Assembly (NCBI GenBank): GCA_018662715.1
Contig: JABJFP010000034.1
Span: 1-31,715, forward strand
Length of the DNA stretch: 31,715 nucleotides
Direction of reading: 5' to 3'
Source of the DNA: Methanobacteriota archaeon
Lineage (GTDB): Archaea > Thermoplasmatota > Poseidoniia > Poseidoniales > Poseidoniaceae
Shown here: in pieces, positions 1-7,827 of the stretch
Numbering within the stretch: position 1 is the stretch's first letter
Layout: the number at the start of each line of letters is the position of its first letter
Program-made: the position numbers and the translations under genes
Notes under the pieces: model-generated
What the model saw: only the letters and a program-made list of their open reading frames with translations
Told to the model about the DNA's origin: nothing
Database searches by the model: none

Positions 1-109
1 CAATTTGAGACAATGTGGTTTCAAAAGCGACCGGAGTGGGCACGTCACCGCGTAGGTTGTTCAATGCTCTCTTGTTCAAGTTGAAGGAACCGAGATGGTT
101 CTGGTGAAA
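1..109. other. Left edge, no assignable gene
   Basis: No gene can be supported here. The minus strand stays open in one frame over the whole stretch and lies directly downstream of the glutaryl-CoA dehydrogenase gene. It could hold the 5' end of a following minus-strand gene using a GTG or TTG start, but there is no ATG in that frame and too little sequence to judge. Confidence 0.3.
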
Positions 110-1285
110 TCAAGCGTTTCGTGTAAAGGCTTGAATTCCAGTGATGTAACGACCAAGAATGAGGTTGTGAATGTCGTGAGTTCCTTCATAGGTTTTGACC
201 GACTCTAGATTAGCCATGTGGCGCATAATTGGGTATTCGTCAAGGATTCCATTGGCACCGTGGATGTCCCGAGAGACGCGTGCTATTTCCAAAGCGATGT
301 CAACGTTGTTCATTTTCGCTAGAGAGATTTGCTCGGGGAACCAAGTTCCGTCGTCCTTCTTCTTTCCGAGGTGGTAGGCGAGAAGTTGTCCTTTTGTGAT
401 TTCCCTTAGCATCCAGGCCAACTTGTTTTGAATCAGTTGGTACGATGCAATTGGATGGTCGAATTGAATTCGTGAAAGGGCGTATGTTTTCGAACTGTGG
501 AAACAAGCCATTGCGGAACCAAGGGCACCCCATGAAATACCGTATCGGGCGTTGTTTAGGCACGAGAATGGACCACGAAGACCTTTGACATCTGGAAGCA
601 TACGGTCTTTTGGAATCTTACAATCCTGGAAGACGAGTTCGCTGGTTACACTTGCTTTCAGTGAATGCTTGCCTTTCATTTCAGGAGCGGTGAATCCTTC
701 ATCGCCCTTCTCGACGATGAAGCCACGAATGACGCCGTCAAGTTTTGCCCAAACCACGGCTACATCAGCGATGGTTCCGTTGGTGATCCACATCTTGGCC
801 CCGTTGAGGAGGTAATGGTCGCCTTTGTCTTCTGCCTTGGTAATCATGTCACCCGGGTTTGAACCGTAATCAGGTTCGGTAAGTCCGAAGCATCCAACCC
901 ATTCCCCGGAGGCCATCTTTGGCAAGTAATGTTCCTTCTGTTCTTCGCTTCCAAAATCCCATATTGGATACATCGCAAGGGACCCTTGCACAGAGGCAAA
1001 AGAACGGAGTCCACTGTCCCCTCGTTCAAGTTCTTGGCAAATCAATCCATATGCGACGTAAGAAAGGCCCGGGCACCCATAGCCTTTGAGCGGAGCACCG
1101 AGGACTCCCATCTCGCCTAGGGCAACTCGCCATTCGTCAAGAAAGACACCGTCTTCGCATGCTTGCTCAATTTTTGGGATGACTTCTTCGTCAACCCACT
1201 CTCGGACCAAATCCCGAATCATAATTTCTTCTTCGGTCAGTAGGCTTTCTATATCGTAGAAATCTAATCCTTCAAACGGCTCCAT
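110..1285 (-). CDS. gcdH: Glutaryl-CoA dehydrogenase (acyl-CoA dehydrogenase family)
   Basis: FAD enzyme that oxidises and decarboxylates glutaryl-CoA to crotonyl-CoA in lysine/tryptophan-type degradation, passing electrons to ETF. The 391-residue protein resembles glutaryl-CoA dehydrogenases along its whole length. It has the substrate-side segment RSFASVQGSLAM (its Arg matches the substrate-binding Arg of the human enzyme), the FAD-binding stretch GCFGLTEPDYGSNP, FSCLNNARYGISWG, and YEGTHDIHNLILGR near the C-terminus with the catalytic base Glu at about residue 367. I chose the ATG at 1285 because GAGGGAG lies just upstream; an in-frame ATG at 1303 has no such site. The gene follows the propeller gene on the same strand. 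An AT-rich box near 1349-1359 could be its own promoter. Another short-chain acyl-CoA substrate is possible but less likely given the close match. Confidence 0.93.
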   Translation of the reverse strand: MEPFEGLDFYDIESLLTEEEIMIRDLVREWVDEEVIPKIEQACEDGVFLDEWRVALGEMGVLGAPLKGYGCPGLSYVAYGLICQELERGDSGLRSFASVQGSLAMYPIWDFGSEEQKEHYLPKMASGEWVGCFGLTEPDYGSNPGDMITKAEDKGDHYLLNGAKMWITNGTIADVAVVWAKLDGVIRGFIVEKGDEGFTAPEMKGKHSLKASVTSELVFQDCKIPKDRMLPDVKGLRGPFSCLNNARYGISWGALGSAMACFHSSKTYALSRIQFDHPIASYQLIQNKLAWMLREITKGQLLAYHLGKKKDDGTWFPEQISLAKMNNVDIALEIARVSRDIHGANGILDEYPIMRHMANLESVKTYEGTHDIHNLILGRYITGIQAFTRNA

Positions 1286-1351
1286 AGCAGTCTCCCTCAG
1301 CATGATGGCTACGCGCGTGCTTCATCAACATAACCCTTCATCCGGAAAGAA

Positions 1352-2539
1352 TTATTTGCTTTTTTTCTTAGGGAAACGCCACTCTTTGTACTTGCGTTGA
1401 AGCCATGTACTGTTCATGTATACAAGTCCAAGAATGACACCGGGGACGGAAACTGCAACGGCACCAAGCACGAGTACTGTCATGATGTTTGCATCGACTT
1501 CCTCAAGGAGCGGGGAGAAGGCAACGATATTGCCAAATTCGGTTACAATGAATCCTTCGTTCATGCCGGTCTCCCAAATCACGCTGATTGTCCTACCGGC
1601 AATAACAGAATCCCACTCAGCCGCATCTTCCGCCATGAGAACAGTGAATGCTTCGCTGGTTTTTGGTTGATGACGAAGCAGCGAAAACGGAGCCATGTGG
1701 ACCAAACTTGAACCATCATGGCCTACACTCACATCGATTTGTTCTCCAGAAGATAAATCAAACATCAATGTTTCTTTCCCATAGGATTGACTCGCATCGA
1801 TGGTATTGATGCGGAGGGCTTTGCTACGAAGTCCACTAGCAAACGCAACACATTCGTTCAAGGTGATGTCAGAACACTCAACTCCAACCCAAGTTTCGGT
1901 GACCGTCCCTGACATCCAAGTCAATTTATGGTCACGGTCAATAACACCAATCCCGTCCTCAAGACTTGATACAAAGCATACGTTGTAGTTGGGATTGGGG
2001 TGGCAGGAAATATCCGTGATTTGACTCGTACTCGTGGAATTGAGGGATTGGAAGCCAGAATGCTCTGCAAACTTCCAAAGGGTTCCATCTTCAGAACCAA
2101 CGTAAGCGTAGTCTCCTGCGGACCGCCAGTCTACAGCAGAAAGGTCGTAACCCAATACTGAGAATGAATCGTTGACAAATGTGACACCATGGTCGAATGT
2201 ATCATAGCGAAGAGCAAGTCCTCCTCCACCCATCAAAAGTGCAGTGTTACCCCGAGGATGCCATGCAACATCTTGAACTGTTGAATCACGAGCGGTTAGT
2301 AGTTCAATATCCTTGGACCGATCATCGGCCGCTGTAGCAGAAAGAACGCGAGCATACCCGTTAATTCCTGCGATAAGGACCGAGGAACCATCTGGAGAAA
2401 CTTCGCCTACTTTTATTCCCAAATCGGTCTCTCCCAAAACTCCAGCATCGCTTAACTCAATGCGTGTGACCGCTTCAGCTGAAACTGTTGGTATGAGGAA
2501 TAAGAGAAGAACGAAGAGTGCAAACTTGCGTACGCCCAT
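1352..2539 (-). CDS. Secreted, C-terminally anchored WD40-like beta-propeller protein
   Basis: Function unknown. The 395-residue protein starts with a signal peptide (MGVRKFALF followed by a leucine-rich core and PTVSA, cleavage likely after about residue 22). A long region of repeated beta-blade motifs follows, such as VAWHPRGNTALLMG, VDWRSAGDYAYVGSEDGTLW and ISCHPNPNYNVCFVS, typical of WD40/YVTN-like propellers. Near the C-terminus there is one transmembrane helix (about 352-378) and a basic tail ending in KKKSK. The topology implies a propeller outside the membrane with a short cytoplasmic tail, perhaps a surface binding or sensing protein. A TTG codon at 2566 with GGAGAG upstream is an alternative start, but the ATG at 2539 gives the cleaner signal peptide. 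Divergent from the DUF5611-like gene. Confidence 0.75.
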   Translation of the reverse strand: MGVRKFALFVLLLFLIPTVSAEAVTRIELSDAGVLGETDLGIKVGEVSPDGSSVLIAGINGYARVLSATAADDRSKDIELLTARDSTVQDVAWHPRGNTALLMGGGGLALRYDTFDHGVTFVNDSFSVLGYDLSAVDWRSAGDYAYVGSEDGTLWKFAEHSGFQSLNSTSTSQITDISCHPNPNYNVCFVSSLEDGIGVIDRDHKLTWMSGTVTETWVGVECSDITLNECVAFASGLRSKALRINTIDASQSYGKETLMFDLSSGEQIDVSVGHDGSSLVHMAPFSLLRHQPKTSEAFTVLMAEDAAEWDSVIAGRTISVIWETGMNEGFIVTEFGNIVAFSPLLEEVDANIMTVLVLGAVAVSVPGVILGLVYMNSTWLQRKYKEWRFPKKKSK

Positions 2540-2657
2540 ACCCCGATGCACCAGCCCATGTATCAAAGTCTCTCCGACGAAATATGCCCATTCACTATCC
2601 CGTCATTTCAGCAAGTTGAACGGTGATGCTTATGTCAAAGGTGTGCTTCGCTAGACC

Positions 2658-3179
2658 ATGGAGCGATTTGCTGTAAAGAGAGGCGTGCAAAAGACGATGG
2701 GCGGAAATGCAGGGTTGGCAAAACTCGCAACCCAATATTTTGAAAACATCAATGTGGACGCCGATGGCGTATTTACGGGCTCATACGGCCTTTTGGTGAT
2801 GGTTCAAGGGTCCTTTGACGCAGCAGGTAAACTTGCGGTTGATGTAGAACAGCTCAAAGGAAGCGCTCTTGGCGAATTCCTAGAAGGAGAAAATGGCCGG
2901 GAGATGGCCATGGAATCCCGCCGTCGGTGGTCTGGATTTTTGGACGATGCTACCGGATACTCCGCAAAACAACGTGGAGACAAGGCTAAGGAAGAAGCAA
3001 AGAAATTCTCAAAGGCTAAATCTGCGATCAAAATGGCTCATAAAGCCATGGACCTGATGGATGTCTCCGCTGAAACACAAGCAAAGGCACACGAGCTCAT
3101 TGAGAAGTTGCAAGGCATGGTTGACGCAGGAACTCCTCCGTCTGAAGGCCAAGTCAAGAAACTGAACGACCTCTTTTGA
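2658..3179 (+). CDS. DUF5611-like archaeal protein
   Basis: Conserved archaeal protein of unknown function, 173 residues. The N-terminal 110 residues resemble what I recall of the DUF5611 family: a start with the basic segment FAVKRG, a central SYGLL strand, and the segment FLDDATGYSAKQRGDKAKEEAKK, where the TGY and following Lys/Arg-rich helix are the recognisable signature. The C-terminal 60 residues form predicted helices rich in Lys, Ala and Glu that may be lineage-specific. The ATG at 2658 has no upstream SD but has a weak TATA-like CTTATGTCA about 26 bases upstream, so the transcript may be leaderless. It lies ten bases before tyrS and is probably cotranscribed with it. The family call is from memory. 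Confidence 0.7.
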   Translation: MERFAVKRGVQKTMGGNAGLAKLATQYFENINVDADGVFTGSYGLLVMVQGSFDAAGKLAVDVEQLKGSALGEFLEGENGREMAMESRRRWSGFLDDATGYSAKQRGDKAKEEAKKFSKAKSAIKMAHKAMDLMDVSAETQAKAHELIEKLQGMVDAGTPPSEGQVKKLNDLF

Positions 3180-3189
3180 GGGTGATTCT

Positions 3190-4335
3190 ATGGCAGCAGA
3201 GAATCCATTGGATGCTTTTATTGAGCGGATTCCTGAAATCAATGAACTTTCCTCAGATAACAAAGAACGGCTTGGAATGATTGTTGGTCACGTTGACGAA
3301 GTAGTTGGATTAGAACATCTCGTGAAGTGTTTGACTGAAGATACCTCAATTTCCGGAGACGATATCATCCGATGTTATGTTGGATTTGAGCCAAGTGGAA
3401 AGGCTCACATCGGCTGGAAGGTACTGTCTCTCCAACTGCGTAGAATGCTTGACGCAAATACCAACGTTCTGATCTTCCTTGCCGACTGGCACGCGTGGGT
3501 GAATGACAAATTCGGAGGAGATATGGATGCAATCCAAACCACTGCACGGTACATGGAGGAGACCTTTAGAGCCCTCTTGGGTAACCCTCCTGAGGGACCC
3601 GGACCTGGACAACTCCAGTTCAAGTGGGCAAGCGAAGTGATGGAATCAAGCGAGTACTGGGCTCGTGTCCTACGGTGTTCAAAGGGAGCCACTCTGGCTA
3701 TGGTCCGCAAGACGTTTACCATCATGGGTAGGGACGAGGCTTCTTCAGACCATGACCTGTCAAAATTCTACTATCCCGCTATGCAGGCCGCTGATATATT
3801 CGAAATGAACATTGACATCGCAATCGGAGGCATGGACCAACGAAAGGCTCACATGTTCATGAGAGATGTTGCCTCGAAGTATGGATGGGAAAAGGCAACT
3901 TGCCTCCACACACCGATCATTTCATCACTCAAAGCGTCTGGTAGTCGGATGGAATCCTTTGACCACAAAATGTCGAAATCCGACCCCGCTGGCGCACTGC
4001 TTCTTCACGACACTCATGAACGAATTCGTAAGAAAATGCGAAAAGCATACTTGGACCCTGAAGACCAAAATTCACCTGTTTACGAACTTGCAGAAAACAT
4101 TGTACTGCCCGAGTTCGGAGAAATAGTGGTGACACCAGACCCCCGGTTCGGAGAACCGAGTACATGGACTACCCTCGAGGCATTCAAAGAAGCAGTGACC
4201 AACGGCACCTTGCACCCACTTGACGCAAAATTTGGAGTTGCTGATGGACTTGCAAAAGGTTTGCAATCTGTTGAGGCATATTTCGATGCAAATCCTGACG
4301 CCCTTAACGCCGTTACTGCACTTATGCAAGCATGA
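3190..4335 (+). CDS. tyrS: Tyrosyl-tRNA synthetase, archaeal type
   Basis: Class I aminoacyl-tRNA synthetase that charges tRNA-Tyr in the cytoplasm. The 381-residue protein has the class I signature in the form HIGW (residues 73-76, within GFEPSGKAHIGW) and an intact KMSKS loop (residues 260-264). The segment YYPAMQAADIFEMNIDIAIG with GGMDQRKAHM is typical of the tyrosine-binding region of archaeal/eukaryotic TyrRS. No bacterial S4-like tRNA-binding tail is present, which also fits the archaeal form. GGTGA sits a few bases before the ATG and supports the start. It directly follows the DUF5611-like gene and ends two bases from the convergent MCM-like gene. Confidence 0.95.
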   Translation: MAAENPLDAFIERIPEINELSSDNKERLGMIVGHVDEVVGLEHLVKCLTEDTSISGDDIIRCYVGFEPSGKAHIGWKVLSLQLRRMLDANTNVLIFLADWHAWVNDKFGGDMDAIQTTARYMEETFRALLGNPPEGPGPGQLQFKWASEVMESSEYWARVLRCSKGATLAMVRKTFTIMGRDEASSDHDLSKFYYPAMQAADIFEMNIDIAIGGMDQRKAHMFMRDVASKYGWEKATCLHTPIISSLKASGSRMESFDHKMSKSDPAGALLLHDTHERIRKKMRKAYLDPEDQNSPVYELAENIVLPEFGEIVVTPDPRFGEPSTWTTLEAFKEAVTNGTLHPLDAKFGVADGLAKGLQSVEAYFDANPDALNAVTALMQA

Positions 4336-4337
4336 AC

Positions 4338-5195
4338 TTACTTCGTGTCAACAATAGGCAAGGGTTCGACGCTGATGACGTCTATTGAGAGCAAACGGCG
4401 TGTATCTTTAGCAAAGTTTCGGGTCGGAATGGGTTGTACTCTGAGAATACCGTTGACTCGCATGAAGGATGAACTCTCTACATCACCCACCAGGTCATCA
4501 GACAGCGTCCCGATTAATTCGAATTTTGCCGAGCATTGAATCAAATGGTGATCCTTATTGTAACTGATTTGTCGCATTGATACGTCTTGAACATCTTCAT
4601 AATAGCATTCATCAATTAACATTCGGAAATTGGGCCGAGGATAGAAGTGAGCTATTGGAATATCCTTCGTGTCGATACCATCCAACGATTTTTGAAGACA
4701 AATACGGCAAACGCTAGGACTTTCCCGCTCCCTAGCCCTACGCTGTTTTACTTCTGTTGAAGTTCCACAATCCCTGCATTTGTAACTCGCCGACTTGAGC
4801 CAGCCGTATGGATGAGATACATGGGCAATTTTCACATCTACGGAGAGAAGTCTGTCTCGGTCTCGCATTCGAAGTTCATCCATGGTCCGATGGTAGTTTT
4901 CGCTCAAATTCACGACCCTGACAACCGGACGGGTAAGGACTCCATTTTGGTCAAATTGTTCCTTCAAGACCTTGTCACCCATTGAGAGTGTTCTTGCTGG
5001 ATTGAGGTGGAATTCGGTTTTGAGGAACTTATCTTTGGCCATGACATCGTGTTGTACTTCAAAGCCAAACACATTCATTTCAAGGCCCTCTAAGTCCTTA
5101 ATTTCAGCCGAATACTCATTTTCGAATAGGATTCGCCATGCTGCAAGCAAGTTCTGATCTTTCTCACCGAGGTCAATGGGGTCTTCTGTTGGCAT
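4338..5195 (-). CDS. Free-standing MCM N-terminal-like OB-fold/zinc protein (no AAA+ domain)
   Basis: A 285-residue protein that reads like the N-terminal part of the replicative helicase MCM without its ATPase motor. Visible features: a helical N-terminus with MCM-A-like spacing; a strand-rich OB-like core from about residue 115; a four-cysteine zinc site at C140, C143, C163 and C166; a segment YYEDVQDVSMRQI where MCMs have their D-x-Q-x-x-x-x-QE strand; and DDLVGDVESSSFMRVNGILRV, matching the MCM 'ddLvd...vtGi.r' strand. There is no Walker A or B motif and the stop codon follows directly. It may bind DNA or associate with MCM or other replication proteins, but this is inference. A TATA-like GATTATGA about 29 bases upstream suggests a leaderless transcript. 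It is divergent from etfB and convergent with tyrS. Confidence 0.65.
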   Translation of the reverse strand: MPTEDPIDLGEKDQNLLAAWRILFENEYSAEIKDLEGLEMNVFGFEVQHDVMAKDKFLKTEFHLNPARTLSMGDKVLKEQFDQNGVLTRPVVRVVNLSENYHRTMDELRMRDRDRLLSVDVKIAHVSHPYGWLKSASYKCRDCGTSTEVKQRRARERESPSVCRICLQKSLDGIDTKDIPIAHFYPRPNFRMLIDECYYEDVQDVSMRQISYNKDHHLIQCSAKFELIGTLSDDLVGDVESSSFMRVNGILRVQPIPTRNFAKDTRRLLSIDVISVEPLPIVDTK

Positions 5196-5352
5196 GGAAT
5201 TCTACCGTTTTGTTGAAGGTTCATAATCTTGGCGGATTGACATCAAACTTCGCCTCTTAAATCAAGCCATCTTTTACCCATATGCAACGGTGACAAGGTT
5301 CATGAATTGGATGCCGGTGGTTCATCCATCCGTACTCGGATGAGTGACCCCC

Positions 5353-6090
5353 ATGCCAACCATTGTCGTCCTTGTAAAGCAAGTCCCTGATACAAACGCC
5401 AAGATAGCCATCAACGGCCAAACTGTTGACCTATCCGCTGTGAAAATGGTCATGAGCCCCTACGATGAGTTTGCGCTAGAAACTGCGCTTCTCCACAAAG
5501 AAGCCGCTGGGGGCGAAGTAACCGCATTAACGGTTGGAGGACCGGCATCAGAAAAAATCCTCAAGGATGCAAAAGCCATGGGAGTTGACAATATTGTTCG
5601 TATTGAATCATCGGATTCAATGGACACCAATGCTCTACAAACAGTGCTCAAAGAAGCCATTTCTAGCCTCGGTGCTGAAGTGGTCTACTGTGGGAAATCC
5701 GCAGCAGATACCGGTGCTGGCTCAACCGGACCTGGTGTAGCCGAGCGCCTCGGCTGGTCCTCAGCCTCGAATGTAATCTCTGCAAGTTTCGACGGTGGCC
5801 TCTCAGTTACCGCCCCTGGCAGCGGTGGCAATGTACGCCTCAATGTACCTCTTCCAGCAGTTGTGTCTTGCGACAAGGGAAGTTTCAAAGTTCGAAAGGC
5901 AAACATCAAGGGAATAATGCAAGCAAAGAAAGCCGCTGTAGATGTTCGCACAATTGAAGCACCTCCCTCCACGGCTACCGTGGTAAGCCAATCTCTCCCT
6001 CCCGCAAAACCTGCAGGAAAGTCCTACCAGGGTGGCCAAGCAGCCGCAGAGGTAGCACAACTGCTCCGGGATGAGGCCAACGTACTGTGA
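5353..6090 (+). CDS. etfB: Electron transfer flavoprotein beta subunit
   Basis: Beta subunit of the soluble ETF heterodimer, which takes electrons from acyl-CoA dehydrogenases and passes them towards the respiratory chain. The 245-residue protein starts with the family hallmark IVVLVKQVPDTNAKI and continues with MSPYDEFALETALLHKE, a nucleotide-binding region with CGKSAADTGAGSTGPGVAERLGW, and the later segment VPLPAVVSCDKGSFKVRKANIKGIMQAKK. I chose the ATG at 5353 because it gives the canonical N-terminus; an in-frame GTG at 5344 is possible. It lies nine bases before etfA and the two must form one unit. The glutaryl-CoA dehydrogenase in this window is a likely electron donor. Confidence 0.95.
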   Translation: MPTIVVLVKQVPDTNAKIAINGQTVDLSAVKMVMSPYDEFALETALLHKEAAGGEVTALTVGGPASEKILKDAKAMGVDNIVRIESSDSMDTNALQTVLKEAISSLGAEVVYCGKSAADTGAGSTGPGVAERLGWSSASNVISASFDGGLSVTAPGSGGNVRLNVPLPAVVSCDKGSFKVRKANIKGIMQAKKAAVDVRTIEAPPSTATVVSQSLPPAKPAGKSYQGGQAAAEVAQLLRDEANVL

Positions 6091-6099
6091 AGTGATACC

Positions 6100-7032
6100 A
6101 TGAGTGAAACGATTGTAATTGCAGAAATGAACAACAACACCATCCATCCAAGCACTGCTGAACTCGTAGCAGCTGCCTGTGAACTTGGAGCAGAACCAAC
6201 GCTTATCGTGCCCTGTACTGATGCTGGAGCAGCAGATAGCGCTACTTCATGGTCCGGAATTTCCGGCCTTATTGCAGCGAAATCCGCTGCTTTCGAAAAC
6301 TACGACGCCGCAGGATGGGCATCCGCTCTCGATGCAATCATGCCTCAGGGAACCATCGTCACCGGAGCGTCACCTCAGTCAAAGGACTTGGCAGCACGAA
6401 TCGCGGCTCGCCGAAACCTCCCTGTCGTACAGGACGTCGTGAAGATCGAAGGTAACCAAGTGACATCACCGGTCTACTCCGGAAAGGCCATGCAAACCGT
6501 AGCACTCGGCAGCGCCAGTGTGGTCTCGGTTCGCTCCAACGTATTCACGCCAGTCCAAGAAGGCGGAGAAACCAGCGTTTCCGTCGTTGATACAACGGGA
6601 GATGTAGCGACCTCAGTACAAGAATTCATGGCTCGAGCATCTGAACGCCTTGATGTATCTGAAGCAACTATCGTCATCTCCGGAGGACGGGGTATGGGCT
6701 CACCTGACAATTTCACCCACCTTGAAGCAGTTGCTGACACCATCGGGGCAGCAGTCGGAGCATCCCGTGCTGCAGTGGATACATGGGAAGCAATTCCCCA
6801 CTCCATGCAAGTTGGACAAACGGGAAAAACCGTCAACCCCAACCTCTACATCGCAGTTGGAATATCAGGAGCCATTCAGCACCTTGCTGGAATGCGTTCC
6901 TCAAGATACATTGTCGCCATCAACAAAGATGCTGACGCACCAATCTTCAAGCATGCTGACTATGGAATCGTCGCAACATGGGAAGAAGCACTTCCAGTAC
7001 TACAAGCGCAGTTCCAGACTATGATGGGCTGA
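6100..7032 (+). CDS. etfA: Electron transfer flavoprotein alpha subunit
   Basis: FAD-carrying subunit of ETF, 310 residues. The N-terminal domain (about 1-185) has the degenerate nucleotide-binding fold. The C-terminal FAD domain is clear: ISGGRGMGSPDNF, VGASRAAVDTWEAIP, and the signature GQTGKTVNPNLYIAVGISGAIQHLAGM followed by IVAINKDADAPIFKHADYG, which lines the FAD pocket. The ATG lies nine bases after the etfB stop. The stop codon directly abuts that of the convergent hydrolase gene. Nothing suggests a bifurcating-type fusion or ferredoxin partner nearby, so ordinary ETF with acyl-CoA dehydrogenases is the simplest reading. Confidence 0.95.
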   Translation: MSETIVIAEMNNNTIHPSTAELVAAACELGAEPTLIVPCTDAGAADSATSWSGISGLIAAKSAAFENYDAAGWASALDAIMPQGTIVTGASPQSKDLAARIAARRNLPVVQDVVKIEGNQVTSPVYSGKAMQTVALGSASVVSVRSNVFTPVQEGGETSVSVVDTTGDVATSVQEFMARASERLDVSEATIVISGGRGMGSPDNFTHLEAVADTIGAAVGASRAAVDTWEAIPHSMQVGQTGKTVNPNLYIAVGISGAIQHLAGMRSSRYIVAINKDADAPIFKHADYGIVATWEEALPVLQAQFQTMMG

Positions 7033-7827
7033 TCAAGCGTACTTGCCAAAACCGTACACGCCGCTCCCGGCTTGGTCCCCAACAAATGGGTTTGATGCTC
7101 TCTCTTGACCAATTGTTGTCAATGGCCCATGCCCCGGATGGACGACAGTGTCCAATTCCAACGGCCATAATTGTGTGTGGATTGAGGATGCAAGAAGGTC
7201 AAAGTCGCCACCGGAATGCGGGATGTCGGTTCTGCCGACTGAACCTGCAAACAACGTATCTCCTACGAAAATATGATCCGGTGCCCCGTTGACTTCCACG
7301 AGTAAACAGCATCCGCCAAGTGTATGACCTGGCGTGTGGAGTGCTTGAAGCGATATTGAGCCAAATGAATGCCATTGTGAGGCAACGAGTGCTTCATCTG
7401 CTACTGCAGGCACAGGTAGTTGAAGGCCGTAACGCATTCCTGAGGTTTGTGCCAGAGTCTGAAGCATTGTATCGTCGGGATGTAAGAACCAATCTACTTC
7501 GTAGTGAGCCTTGAGAACCGGAATGAAACCGCTGTGGTCAAAATGAGCATGTGTATTGACCAAAGCCACTACCTTTCGCTTGGGAATGCCTGCCTCGGAG
7601 GCTTCTTCCGGCGTGCTAGGGCCTGTTGACCAATCTGGTCCGCTTCCTGAAAAGGATTCAATCCAGTCGATGAGGCGTTGAGGTTCATCCCCGCCGTCTA
7701 TGATGATGGTGTCTCCTGTTTTAGAATCTGTAACCACTGAACATCGCATCTGAAGTGGACCGACAAAGAAATTCTCAATCCAAGGATTTGTGAGGGCCAT
7801 AGCCTCTCGGAGGTGGAGGTCCTTCAT
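7033..7827 (-). CDS. Metallo-beta-lactamase-fold hydrolase (glyoxalase II-like)
   Basis: Probable cytoplasmic zinc hydrolase of the MBL superfamily, 264 residues. The metal motif is THAHFDH (His93, His95, Asp97, His98), followed by HTPGHTLG, GDTLFAGSVGRTD and HPGHG, the order and wording of glyoxalase II-type enzymes. No extra domain such as rhodanese or flavodiiron is fused. The true substrate (lactoylglutathione-like thioester, persulfide or other) cannot be read from sequence. The start is decided by an ATGA overlap: the ATG at 7827 overlaps the TGA of the upstream propeller gene, with GGAAGG nine bases before it, so translation is probably coupled. A later ATG at 7800 is an alternative. 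Confidence 0.85.
   Translation of the reverse strand: MKDLHLREAMALTNPWIENFFVGPLQMRCSVVTDSKTGDTIIIDGGDEPQRLIDWIESFSGSGPDWSTGPSTPEEASEAGIPKRKVVALVNTHAHFDHSGFIPVLKAHYEVDWFLHPDDTMLQTLAQTSGMRYGLQLPVPAVADEALVASQWHSFGSISLQALHTPGHTLGGCCLLVEVNGAPDHIFVGDTLFAGSVGRTDIPHSGGDFDLLASSIHTQLWPLELDTVVHPGHGPLTTIGQERASNPFVGDQAGSGVYGFGKYA

Noticed and set aside
1..109. Open minus-strand frame across the left edge that might start a new gene
   Set aside because: Only about 36 codons, no ATG and no recognisable motif.
1397..1711. Plus-strand open frame of about 100 codons opposite the propeller gene
   Set aside because: Shadow of the minus-strand gene; no motif, no start signal.
5803..6147. Minus-strand open frames opposite etfB
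   Set aside because: Antisense shadows of a well-supported gene, with cysteine-rich low-quality translations.
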